Below are positions 1 through 5,724 of a stretch of DNA of 6,423 nt, piece by piece (the first letter of the stretch is position 1; the number at the start of each line of letters is the position of its first letter). The stretch is from Deltaproteobacteria bacterium (GTDB taxonomy: Bacteria > Desulfobacterota > Syntrophia > Syntrophales > UBA2192), in NCBI GenBank assembly GCA_026388445.1, contig JAPLJU010000248.1, positions 1-6,423 on the forward strand, in the 5' to 3' direction. Both the position numbers and the translations under genes were made by a program. Below the pieces are notes generated by a model. The model was not told the DNA's origin. It made no database searches and saw only the letters and a program-made list of their open reading frames with translations.

Positions 1-407
1 TCCTTGAGTTGCAGGATCAGGGCGAGCTGATCGGCATCGTGAACGATGAGCGACTCTCTGGTCTTCATCCCGTTGAATTCATCGATGAGGGCCTCTATCT
101 CACCGCCGAAAAAAAGTGTCTCCGTGAGCTCCCGGACGGCCTTCTCCTCGTCCACGCTGACGTACTTTTTGCTTACATAGTTCATGTCGCCCGTTCTCGC
201 CTCGGGCAGGTCGTGGACGAGACACATCCTCAGGACCTTCAGCTCGTCTGCACCCTTTTCGAGCTTGCAGAGGGTGTAGCCGATGAAAATGGTCCTCAGG
301 ATATGCTCCGCCACGTTTTCCTGACCGGAGCCGAGAAACTGAAAACCCGTACGCGGTGTTTTATTCAGCATGCCGACTTCAAAGAGAAAATTGACAATAT
401 CCTTCAT
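1..407 (-). CDS. HD-domain phosphohydrolase (YfbR/HDDC2-like), 3' end outside window
   Basis: This is the first 135 residues of a metal-dependent HD-domain hydrolase; the gene continues past the left edge. The start is the ATG at 407, preceded by AAAGGA, 14 bases after the stop of the upstream gene. HD-superfamily landmarks are visible in order: NVAEHILR with the first His at residue 35, CLVHDLPEARTGD with the His-Asp pair at 65-66, and HDADQLAL at 123-130, where Asp126 is the likely last metal ligand. This spacing resembles the YfbR/HDDC2 group, whose studied members are 5'-deoxynucleotidases acting on dNMPs in the cytoplasm. Nucleotide monophosphatase activity is therefore the best guess, but the substrate cannot be read from the sequence. 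It is the second gene of a two-gene minus-strand unit. No signal peptide or membrane segment is seen. Confidence 0.88.
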   Translation of the reverse strand, partial: MKDIVNFLFEVGMLNKTPRTGFQFLGSGQENVAEHILRTIFIGYTLCKLEKGADELKVLRMCLVHDLPEARTGDMNYVSKKYVSVDEEKAVRELTETLFFGGEIEALIDEFNGMKTRESLIVHDADQLALILQLK

Positions 408-421
408 TACATTCCTTTGGG

Positions 422-634
422 TTATTGCTTCTTCAGAATCTTAACCCGATTGGCCATCATTTCAGAGACCTTTTTGATCTCCAGCTGGAGCGCGGCAATC
501 CCTTCCGGCCTCATGGCGGCGATCCTGTCCAGGTGCTGTTTCCAGTATTCCAGGAAAGAAATCTCCTGTTCCTTGAGCTTCTTCTCAATCTGGTTCTGCA
601 GGTTTTTGAGAAACGCCGGGTCGGGGGTTTTCAC
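422..634 (-). CDS. Small helical protein of unknown function, first gene of HD-hydrolase operon
   Basis: A 70-residue protein I do not recognise. It has a GTG start at 634 with AGGA six bases upstream (AGGATAGCTGTG); the first internal Met codon is far too late. The sequence is rich in Lys, Glu, Gln and Leu, nearly free of Gly and has no Cys. It reads as two amphipathic helices, about residues 6-38 and 46-69, joined at RPEG (residues 42-45), so a helical hairpin or coiled-coil adaptor is plausible. There is no signal peptide or transmembrane segment, so it is probably cytoplasmic. It is co-transcribed with the HD-domain gene, which begins 14 bases after its stop, from the promoter at 692-719. 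Support for a real gene comes from the operon spacing, ribosome site, well-placed promoter and biased codon use. A function cannot be given; a partner or regulator of the hydrolase is only a guess from position. Confidence 0.72.
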   Translation of the reverse strand: MKTPDPAFLKNLQNQIEKKLKEQEISFLEYWKQHLDRIAAMRPEGIAALQLEIKKVSEMMANRVKILKKQ

Positions 635-937
635 AGCTATCCTGTAACTTTTTACTTTCTTTCTTCTCGAGAGCTTTAAGAAATTTCGCGTATTATAACA
701 GTAAAGCGCAATCTTTCAACCCGAAATGTGGATTCGTCCTGCCTGTGCAATAACACATCCATACGGACAGAGAAACTCTTCGATCCGGGTACCGGCTTAC
801 GACCCCCTTCTCACGACCGTTGGCCTCAAAACACTTTTTTTATCTGGCCCGTACGACACAACCTGGGTTAAAGAAAACGCATTCACGGCTTCAGATATCA
901 GATCCTTCTGCCAGAAACCTTATCACTCGGTGTTGAG
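635..937. other. Divergent intergenic region between HD operon and first permease
   Basis: About 300 bases with no supported gene. The left part holds the minus-strand promoter at 692-719. Between 720 and 937 I find no convincing plus-strand sigma70 promoter for the permease: the nearest candidate, TTGGCC at 820-825 with TATCTG at 841-846, has a 15-base spacer and poor matches. The T-run at 834-841 has no stable GC hairpin in front of it. The plus-strand open frame from 726 is not credible as a protein. Confidence 0.6.
692..719 (-). promoter_or_regulatory. sigma70 promoter with extended -10 for the 70-aa/HD operon
   Basis: Read on the minus strand: TTGAAA (714-719), a 16-base spacer, then a perfect TATAAT (692-697) preceded by TGT, which makes an extended -10 (TGnTATAAT). 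Transcription would start near 685, leaving a leader of about 50 bases before the GTG at 634. This is the best promoter match in the window. No obvious operator overlaps it. Confidence 0.75.
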
Positions 938-2293
938 ATGCTCAGGAAAATGGCTTCTCTTTTTGCCCATCTCATGCGGAACTACCTGCCCGGCACATTC
1001 GTCTTTGCCATTCTTTTGACCCTCCTCACGATGATCCTCGCTTTTGTCCTCGCAGGGGCCAGCCCGGCGGTGATTCTCTCGAGCTGGACGGCGGGCCTTT
1101 TCAACATCCTCACCTTCGCCATGCAGGTCATCCTCGTCCTCATTACCGGACACGCCCTTGCGCTCACGGCCCCTGCCAAAAGGCTGCTTCAGTGGATCGC
1201 AGGGAGAGGGGACACACCGGTGAAGGGGGCCATGCTGGTCATGTTTGTCGCCTGCGTGGGATCCATCATCAACTGGGCCTTCGGTCTTTTCTTCGCAGGA
1301 CTGCTTGCCTTGGAGGTGGCCGAACGCGTGAAAAAGTCGGATTTCCCTCTGCTCATCGCGGCGGCATACAGCGGCCAGATCTGCTGGCACCAGGGGTTAT
1401 CGGGATTTATTCCACTGGTTCTCGCCACCTCCGATCATCCCCAGAACTTCATCTTTCAGGCAACGGGCCACTCCGTACCTTTGACACAAACCATCTTTCA
1501 GCCCTACAACCTGCTACCCATGATGACCCTCGTCATCACGCTTCCCATCCTCGTAGCCCTCATTCACCCGCGGGGGCAAGAGGTCAGGGAAATATCGCCA
1601 GAGGCCCTGAGAAGCCTAACAGCGAAGCCCATGCCCATGGAACGGCCGGTCCATCCCACATGGGCTGAAAGACTCGACGGCAGTCCCATGATCAGCGCTG
1701 CGCTCGCCCTAATCGTTCTTTCCTGCCTTTTTCTCCATTTCCAAAGAAAAGGGGCTGACCTCAACATCAATATCATCATCCTCCTGTTCTTTGTCACCGG
1801 TGTCATTCTTCACGGGAGGCCCATCAACTACGTCCGCGCAGTCAATGTGGCCATCCGGGGGGCGGGGGGAATCGCCCTGCAGTTTCCGCTTTATGGCGGG
1901 ATCATGGGGCTGATGATGGGAACGGGGCTTGCGACGGTCATCGCCCGGTGGTTTGTCGCCCTGTCCACCCCGGAAACCGCGTATCTGATGCAATTTTTTG
2001 GCACGGGCCTCCTCAATTTCTTTGTTCCCTCCGGCGGCGGCCAATGGGCCATCCAGGGACCCATTACCATCGAGGCGGTGAGTCTTATCGGCGCAGACCT
2101 CACGCGCTCGGCCATGATGGTGGCCTGGGGAAACGAGTGGTCCAACATGATCCAGCCCTTCTGGGCTTTGCCGCTGCTCGGCCTTGCGGGGCTGACCGCC
2201 AGGGATATCCTGGGTTACACGGCCATGACCTTTCTCTGGAGTGGTGTGGTTTTCACCTGCTTCGCCCTCCTCATCGGTTATCACATCCTTTAA
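938..2293 (+). CDS. AtoE-family short-chain fatty acid permease (copy 1)
   Basis: A 451-residue polytopic inner-membrane protein of the AtoE / short-chain fatty acid transporter family (E. coli AtoE is about 440 residues). Members are thought to move acids such as acetoacetate and butyrate across the membrane. About 11-12 hydrophobic segments are visible, the first at residues 16-40, with a polar cytoplasm-like loop at about 210-249. Family blocks, in order, are INWAFG (111-116), CWHQGLSG (149-156), QFPLYGGIMG (315-324), PSGGGQWAIQGP (364-375) and WGNEWSNMIQPFWALP (397-412). The GGGQW form of the P-S-G-G block is the one closest to classical AtoE. The ribosome site is weak (GGTG at 929-932); ATG 950 (Met5) is an alternative start. 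It converges on a second AtoE paralogue and shares its terminator. No CoA-transferase (atoD/atoA) or thiolase gene lies beside it, so it stands apart from an ato-type operon. Substrate and direction of transport are inferred only from the family. Confidence 0.9.
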   Translation: MLRKMASLFAHLMRNYLPGTFVFAILLTLLTMILAFVLAGASPAVILSSWTAGLFNILTFAMQVILVLITGHALALTAPAKRLLQWIAGRGDTPVKGAMLVMFVACVGSIINWAFGLFFAGLLALEVAERVKKSDFPLLIAAAYSGQICWHQGLSGFIPLVLATSDHPQNFIFQATGHSVPLTQTIFQPYNLLPMMTLVITLPILVALIHPRGQEVREISPEALRSLTAKPMPMERPVHPTWAERLDGSPMISAALALIVLSCLFLHFQRKGADLNINIIILLFFVTGVILHGRPINYVRAVNVAIRGAGGIALQFPLYGGIMGLMMGTGLATVIARWFVALSTPETAYLMQFFGTGLLNFFVPSGGGQWAIQGPITIEAVSLIGADLTRSAMMVAWGNEWSNMIQPFWALPLLGLAGLTARDILGYTAMTFLWSGVVFTCFALLIGYHIL

Positions 2294-2306
2294 TCCATCC
2301 AATAAA

Positions 2307-2334
2307 AAAAGAGGGGGAAGAATCCCCCTCTTTT
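2307..2334. terminator. Bidirectional intrinsic terminator shared by the convergent permeases
   Basis: A perfect stem GAGGGGG (2311-2317) / CCCCCTC (2324-2330) with a 6-base loop is extended by A-tract/T-tract pairing on both flanks (2307-2310 with 2331-2334). Read on the plus strand it ends in TTTT, 14 bases after the stop of copy 1. Read on the minus strand it ends in seven T's, downstream of the stop of copy 2. Placement exactly between convergent genes supports use by both, with the stronger U-tract on the minus strand. Confidence 0.9.
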
Positions 2335-2355
2335 GTCGTCCATGCTTCGCGTTTT

Positions 2356-3711
2356 TTAATACCCGAAGAAATAGGGCATGAACCAGAACGCGATGGAGAT
2401 GACCACCATGTAGAAGAGGAAGTAGATCATGCAGTATCCCATGATGTCTCGGAACTCCAACTTGGCCACGCCCAGGAGCGGAATCGCCCAGAAGGGCTGG
2501 ATGATGTCGGTGACCATGTCGCCCCAGGCATAGGCGATGACCGTGACCGGTGTGCTGACACCGAGGGTCTTGGCCGCCTGGATGATGTAAGGCGCCTCGA
2601 TGGCCCACTTCGACCCTCCGGAGGGCACGATGTAGTTCAGGATGCCAGAATACCACATGACAATGAAGGGATAGGTCTCTTTCGTGGCAATAGCCGTGAA
2701 CCAGCCGGACATGACTTCGGCGAGGCCCGAGAACTTGATGATCCCGAAGATACCGGCATAGAAGGGGAACTGGACGGCGACACCCCAGATGAAGGATCCA
2801 CCCTCGTTAGCCGCCTTCAGGAACGAGGCCGGCGTCCAGTGCAGCAGCACGCCCACCATAAGGAACATGAAGTTCACGACGTCCAGGTTGATCCCCGCCC
2901 AGCCTTTCGTGCCGAAGTACCACGCCATCCAGATCAGGCCGGAGATGCCGACGATCAGGTTGATGACCGGGGAGTGCTCCATACGAAGTGCGGGTGTGAG
3001 CGCCGCGCCCGTGGGCTTTACCGGCGCGGTGAAGGTCGCTTCATCCACGAGCTTGGGATCAACTTCGAACTCATCTCCTTTCTTGGGGTGCATCATGGGC
3101 CCGAGGATGGTGAGAAAGACCAGGACAACGGCTGCCAGACCGAGGTTGAAGGGGTGGAAGATCGTCTCGGTGATCGGGATGATGCCCATATCCTTTACCA
3201 GAAAGTGTCCGGGCGTGGCAACGAGAAGCGGCGCCGAGGCCGACAACCCCGAATGCCAGAAGGTTCCCAGGCCCAGGTAGGCGGTGGCCACGAGAAGCCT
3301 GTAGTCCACTCCTTTTTGTTTCTTCACTATGAAACGAGTAAAAACGGCAGAGCCGACGATGCTCAAGCCCCAGTTGATCCAGGCCAATCCCATGGAGACG
3401 ACGGCCATCAGGGCGATGGCCCCTTTAGGGCTTTTGGGAAGACCTGCCAGGTAATTGAGGCCCCGGCTGACGAGCGGGGTAGTCGCCAGGATGTAACCCG
3501 TCATGATGATGAGGCACATCTGCATGGCGAAGGACAAAAGCACCCAGAAACCCAGACCCCAGGATTGAACAAGCTGGAAGGGTGTTGATTTTGTAAAAAT
3601 AAGACCCAGGATGTAAGCGACGATGGTCAGAAGGACAGCGATGACCCAGCTGTCAGGTACCCATCGGGTACTCCAGCGTGTGCTGGCTGATGCAAGTTTT
3701 TGAAGTATCAT
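2356..3711 (-). CDS. AtoE-family short-chain fatty acid permease (copy 2)
   Basis: A second AtoE-family inner-membrane permease, 451 residues from the chosen start. I place the start at ATG 3711 because AGGAGG (3718-3723) sits six bases upstream; the open frame extends 11 codons further to 3744, but that upstream stretch contains this ribosome site. Family blocks (numbered from 3711) are WINWGLS (111-117), FWHSGLSASAP (151-161), ETIFHPFN (182-189), QFPFYAGIFG (314-323), PSGGSKWAIEAP (363-374) and WGDMVTDIIQPFWAIP (396-411), with about 11-12 hydrophobic segments and a polar loop near 208-247. It differs from copy 1 in the signature loop (GGSKW instead of GGGQW) and in the adjacent acidic/amide residues, so the two probably handle different acids or differ in coupling. 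It reads convergently toward copy 1. Upstream lies a long non-coding region with a palindrome and a hairpin that may control it. Substrate is inferred only. Confidence 0.92.
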   Translation of the reverse strand: MILQKLASASTRWSTRWVPDSWVIAVLLTIVAYILGLIFTKSTPFQLVQSWGLGFWVLLSFAMQMCLIIMTGYILATTPLVSRGLNYLAGLPKSPKGAIALMAVVSMGLAWINWGLSIVGSAVFTRFIVKKQKGVDYRLLVATAYLGLGTFWHSGLSASAPLLVATPGHFLVKDMGIIPITETIFHPFNLGLAAVVLVFLTILGPMMHPKKGDEFEVDPKLVDEATFTAPVKPTGAALTPALRMEHSPVINLIVGISGLIWMAWYFGTKGWAGINLDVVNFMFLMVGVLLHWTPASFLKAANEGGSFIWGVAVQFPFYAGIFGIIKFSGLAEVMSGWFTAIATKETYPFIVMWYSGILNYIVPSGGSKWAIEAPYIIQAAKTLGVSTPVTVIAYAWGDMVTDIIQPFWAIPLLGVAKLEFRDIMGYCMIYFLFYMVVISIAFWFMPYFFGY

Positions 3712-3717
3712 ATAAAA

Positions 3718-3723
3718 CCTCCT
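3718..3723 (-). promoter_or_regulatory. Shine-Dalgarno site fixing the start of permease copy 2
   Basis: On the minus strand this reads AGGAGG, six bases before ATG 3711. It is the strongest ribosome site in the window and decides in favour of 3711 over the in-frame ATGs at 3744 and 3741. Confidence 0.88.
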
Positions 3724-3765
3724 CCCTTCTTCAATAATCATCAAAATCTATAAAAGCTATATCCC

Positions 3766-3784
3766 TGATCTCGTTAAAAGATCA
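3766..3784. promoter_or_regulatory. Palindrome TGATCT-N7-AGATCA, possible operator for permease copy 2
   Basis: A perfect 6-base inverted repeat with a 7-base AT-rich centre lies 55-73 bases upstream of the permease start, where an operator would be expected. A further TGATCA palindrome lies at 3814-3819. The arrangement suits a dimeric regulator, but no regulator gene is present here and I cannot assign a family. In RNA it would also form a modest hairpin. Confidence 0.35.
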
Positions 3785-3829
3785 CCTCCCCCCTTCGGTA
3801 CAATGCCCATTTATGATCAATATCTCTTC

Positions 3830-3904
3830 TCAGCGACCAGGGGTCAAAAAAAATAAAACCCTGCCGCTCATACCGAGTAACAGGGTTTTTTCACGCTCGC
3901 GCAT
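3830..3904 (-). CDS. Possible 24-codon leader peptide overlapping a terminator hairpin
   Basis: A minus-strand mini-ORF runs from ATG 3904 to TGA 3830. It begins MREREKTLLLGMSG and ends FFLTPGR, with three Leu codons in a row (CTG TTA CTC) and a later Leu-Phe-Phe-Leu run. GAGGTG stands five bases before its ATG. Two things suggest regulation rather than an ordinary protein: the terminator-like hairpin (3855-3891) lies wholly inside the coding frame, and the ribosome site is in the 3' arm of another hairpin (3907-3921). It points toward permease copy 2, whose ATG is about 118 bases beyond its stop. No clear promoter precedes it; the best -35-like match is TTGACC (4032-4037) with a poor -10. 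It may be a fortuitous frame across a structured RNA. Confidence 0.3.
   Translation of the reverse strand: MREREKTLLLGMSGRVLFFLTPGR
3855..3891. terminator. Hairpin with T-tracts on both strands, not at the end of any recognised gene
   Basis: Stem AAAACCCTG (3855-3863) / CAGGGTTTT (3881-3889), with a 17-base loop containing a small inner CTC/GAG stem. Read on the plus strand it is followed by a T-run to 3891. On the minus strand it is followed by TTTTA and then eight T's. It has the form of an intrinsic terminator in both directions, yet no gene ends here. Possible roles are an attenuator in the leader of permease copy 2, the end of a small RNA, or insulation between the divergent units. Confidence 0.65.
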
Positions 3905-3906
3905 GG

Positions 3907-3921
3907 CCTCACCTCGTGAGG
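3907..3921 (-). promoter_or_regulatory. Short hairpin that would mask the mini-ORF ribosome site
   Basis: On the minus strand this reads CCTCAC-GAG-GTGAGG, a perfect 6-base stem with a 3-base loop. Its 3' arm contains most of the GAGGTG ribosome site of the mini-ORF at 3830-3904, so folding would block initiation there. The 3-base loop is tight and the pairing is seen by eye only. Confidence 0.35.
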
Positions 3922-4148
3922 ACAGGTCTTCATTAAAGGGATTCAGCCTAGGACCTTATAAAAAATCAATAAAATTGTATTTCTAGGCTCACTCATATTG
4001 CGGCGCTTAAATACCACGAAAAAGAAATTCCGGTCAAGGATTTAATAATTATTTCTGTCGCCTGACAGCCCGGTCTGTTTGGGCCGCGGAACCAGAAACC
4101 TCCATGAAAAGCTCTCTTTAAATTCTTGGGAAAAAGCCTTTTTTCACC

Positions 4149-4177
4149 TTGACATACCCCGCTCAATTTTATATATG
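4149..4177 (+). promoter_or_regulatory. sigma70 promoter for the acyl-CoA dehydrogenase
   Basis: A perfect TTGACA (4149-4154), a 17-base spacer, and TATATG (4172-4177). Transcription would start near 4184 and give a leader of about 210 bases before ATG 4396. The region around the -10 is AT-rich. No other plus-strand candidate in this gap is as good. Confidence 0.65.
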
Positions 4178-4395
4178 TTCACGGGTTTTCGGGTCGCTCT
4201 CCAGTTATTAAGGCAGGCCAGACTGAGACCGTCCCTGTATCGGGTGATCCCATGAGAACCTTATTCTTTTCAACAACATAGAGAACCCAATGCGAGTTGC
4301 TCCACGCAAAGGCTGAACTCATTCCTTGCAGCAGACGGAAGATTCACGTAATTCGCTTTTTGGGATATAAAAATAGAAAGGGAGGTAGATGAATT

Positions 4396-5586
4396 ATGGC
4401 GTTAGACTTTACTTTCACCGAAGAACAGAGAATGCTTGAAGACAACGTTTATAAGTGGGGCATGTCCTGGCTGGAACCACAGATGGAACATGCGTACGAG
4501 GTGGACGAGATGCCCAAGGATATCTTCCGGGAGCTGGCCAAACTCGGCGTCAACGGAATCGTTTTTGAGGAAAAGTACGGCGGAACCGCCATGGGCTATG
4601 TAGAGACCACACTCGTTTATGAGACCATTTCAAGGATCAGCAACGCCCTTTCCATGACAGTAGGCGCGAGCCAGACGCTGGCCTTCGACAACTTCCGCAG
4701 GAATGCATCGGAAAAACACAAACTGCAAGTCCTTCCCAAGTCCTGCACGGGTGAATTAATAGGCTGCCTGGGCATCACCGAGCCCAACGCCGGCTCCGAT
4801 GCCATGGGCATGACAACCCGAGCCGTCAAGAAGGGTGACCGTTACATCATCAATGGCAGCAAGATCTTCATCACCAACGGTCCCGTGGCCGACTTCATGC
4901 TCTTTTACGCGAAGACGGACCCCGAAAAAGGCCCTCACGGCATCTCCTCCTTCTGGTTCTATCCAAAGAAGACCAAGGGCTTCTCCTGCGAAAAGATCAA
5001 GAAGTGGGGTATGAGAACTTCTCCCACGGGTCTCCTCACCTTTGAGGACATGGAGATCCCCGAGGATCAGCTCGTCGGCGGGCTGAACAAGGGTGTCGCC
5101 GTCCTGACCGGTGGTCTATGCACCGAGAGAATAACCCTCACGGCTTGCAGTCTCGGATCACAAAGGTCGTGCCTTGAGCTTTCCCTGAAGTACGCCAAGG
5201 AGAGAGTCCAGTTCGGCAAACCGATTGCTTCCTTCCAGACCATTCAGAATAAGCTGGCCGACATGTACTGCGGCTATAAGGCCTCGAGATGGCTTTGTTA
5301 CAGTGCCGCTGCCTACTGCGACACCCTCACTGACAAGAGGGGTGGAAAAGGTACGGATCTTGATCGCATGGCCGCCGCATCGCTTCTCTTTGCCGGGGAA
5401 ATGGGAACAAAGATCGGTCTTGACGCCATCCAGATCCACGGCGGTTACGGCTACTGCACCGAGTACGGTGTTACCAGGCATTTCCTGGATCAGAAACTGT
5501 GGGAAATCGGGGCGGGTACTTCCGAAATCCGCAGGATGATCATTGCCAGGGAGCTCATGAGAGACGACTTCCGAAGCGGTCTGTAA
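4396..5586 (+). CDS. Acyl-CoA dehydrogenase, isovaleryl-CoA-dehydrogenase-like active site
   Basis: A 396-residue FAD enzyme that oxidises an acyl-CoA to the 2,3-enoyl-CoA and passes electrons to electron-transfer flavoprotein; cytoplasmic and normally tetrameric. The length is typical. The domain order is N-terminal helical (about 1-120), beta (121-235), C-terminal helical (236-396). Both family signatures are intact: GITEPNAGSDAMG (126-138) and the Q346-to-D365 block with HGGYGY (348-353). At the usual catalytic position of short- and medium-chain enzymes (YEGTS) the sequence is IGAGTSEIRR (371-380), with Ala instead of Glu. A Glu is present in CTERITL (E244), where isovaleryl-CoA and long-chain dehydrogenases carry their base. 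Branched or longer acyl-CoA is therefore favoured, but the substrate is unproven. It has ten Cys residues. GGAGGT (4381-4386) precedes the start by nine bases. It is monocistronic, with its own promoter and terminator. No ETF or thiolase genes lie nearby. Confidence 0.94.
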   Translation: MALDFTFTEEQRMLEDNVYKWGMSWLEPQMEHAYEVDEMPKDIFRELAKLGVNGIVFEEKYGGTAMGYVETTLVYETISRISNALSMTVGASQTLAFDNFRRNASEKHKLQVLPKSCTGELIGCLGITEPNAGSDAMGMTTRAVKKGDRYIINGSKIFITNGPVADFMLFYAKTDPEKGPHGISSFWFYPKKTKGFSCEKIKKWGMRTSPTGLLTFEDMEIPEDQLVGGLNKGVAVLTGGLCTERITLTACSLGSQRSCLELSLKYAKERVQFGKPIASFQTIQNKLADMYCGYKASRWLCYSAAAYCDTLTDKRGGKGTDLDRMAAASLLFAGEMGTKIGLDAIQIHGGYGYCTEYGVTRHFLDQKLWEIGAGTSEIRRMIIARELMRDDFRSGL

Positions 5587-5602
5587 AATTATCGCGAACA
5601 CG

Positions 5603-5641
5603 GGAAGCCATGGCTGACGAAAGCCATGGCTTCCTTTTTTT
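5603..5641 (+). terminator. Strong intrinsic terminator after the acyl-CoA dehydrogenase
   Basis: A perfect 13-base stem GGAAGCCATGGCT (5603-5615) / AGCCATGGCTTCC (5622-5634) with a 6-base loop, followed by seven T's. It begins 16 bases after the stop codon. It closes the dehydrogenase unit and isolates the LysM gene. Confidence 0.95.
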
Positions 5642-5645
5642 CATC

Positions 5646-5674
5646 TTGACCATTCACCCCTGCTCTGGCAGAAT
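5646..5674 (+). promoter_or_regulatory. Candidate sigma70 promoter for the LysM protein gene
   Basis: TTGACC (5646-5651), a 17-base spacer, and CAGAAT (5669-5674), immediately after the preceding terminator. Five of six and four of six bases match consensus. The leader would be about 45 bases. The position is right because the upstream terminator leaves the LysM gene needing its own promoter. Confidence 0.45.
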
Positions 5675-5724
5675 TCCTGAAAACTTGAATTTCATTCTCC
5701 TGATAAAAGCCGGGGATAATACGC

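Larger units (their letters stand above)
3712..4395. other. 684-base divergent non-coding region between permease copy 2 and the dehydrogenase
   Basis: This stretch has no protein gene of ordinary size on either strand. It is more AT-rich than the flanking genes, especially around 3955-4060. Reading left to right it holds the permease ribosome site (3718-3723), a palindrome (3766-3784), a hairpin with T-runs on both sides (3855-3891) inside a minus-strand mini-ORF (3830-3904), an SD-masking hairpin (3907-3921), an inverted repeat AGCCTAG/CTAGGCT (3945-3951 and 3983-3989), a small hairpin CTGTC-GCCT-GACAG (4055-4068), and the dehydrogenase promoter (4149-4177) with its leader to 4395. I could not match the leader to a riboswitch class I know. 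Confidence 0.7.

Noticed and set aside
9..647. A 212-codon plus-strand open frame at the left edge
   Set aside because: It is antisense to the HD-domain gene and the 70-residue gene, which have the HD motifs, ribosome sites and promoter; the plus-strand product resembles nothing known.
726..1019. A 97-codon plus-strand open frame ahead of permease copy 1
   Set aside because: It has no ribosome site and no recognisable product, and it overlaps the permease start in another frame.
1709..2656. A 315-codon minus-strand open frame across the convergent junction
   Set aside because: It is a shadow of the two permeases, low-complexity and rich in His, Gly and Arg, and it reads through the shared terminator.
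1948..3588. A 546-codon plus-strand open frame across the end of permease copy 1, the terminator and most of permease copy 2
   Set aside because: It overlaps two clear permease genes and crosses their terminator. The product is an extreme Arg/Asp/Gly/His-rich sequence without domain-like patterns, as expected from the antisense of GC-rich membrane protein genes.
4252..4281. A 9-codon plus-strand frame (MRTLFFSTT) in the dehydrogenase leader, preceded by GGTGA
   Set aside because: It is too short, with a weak ribosome site and no associated terminator or repeated regulatory codons; such frames occur by chance.
4290..4345. Resemblance of CACGCAAAGGC in the dehydrogenase leader to part of a c-di-GMP-I (GEMM) riboswitch
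   Set aside because: Only a short string is similar. The two-helix arrangement, the GGAC-containing junction and the tetraloop/receptor are not seen, so the match is not supportable.
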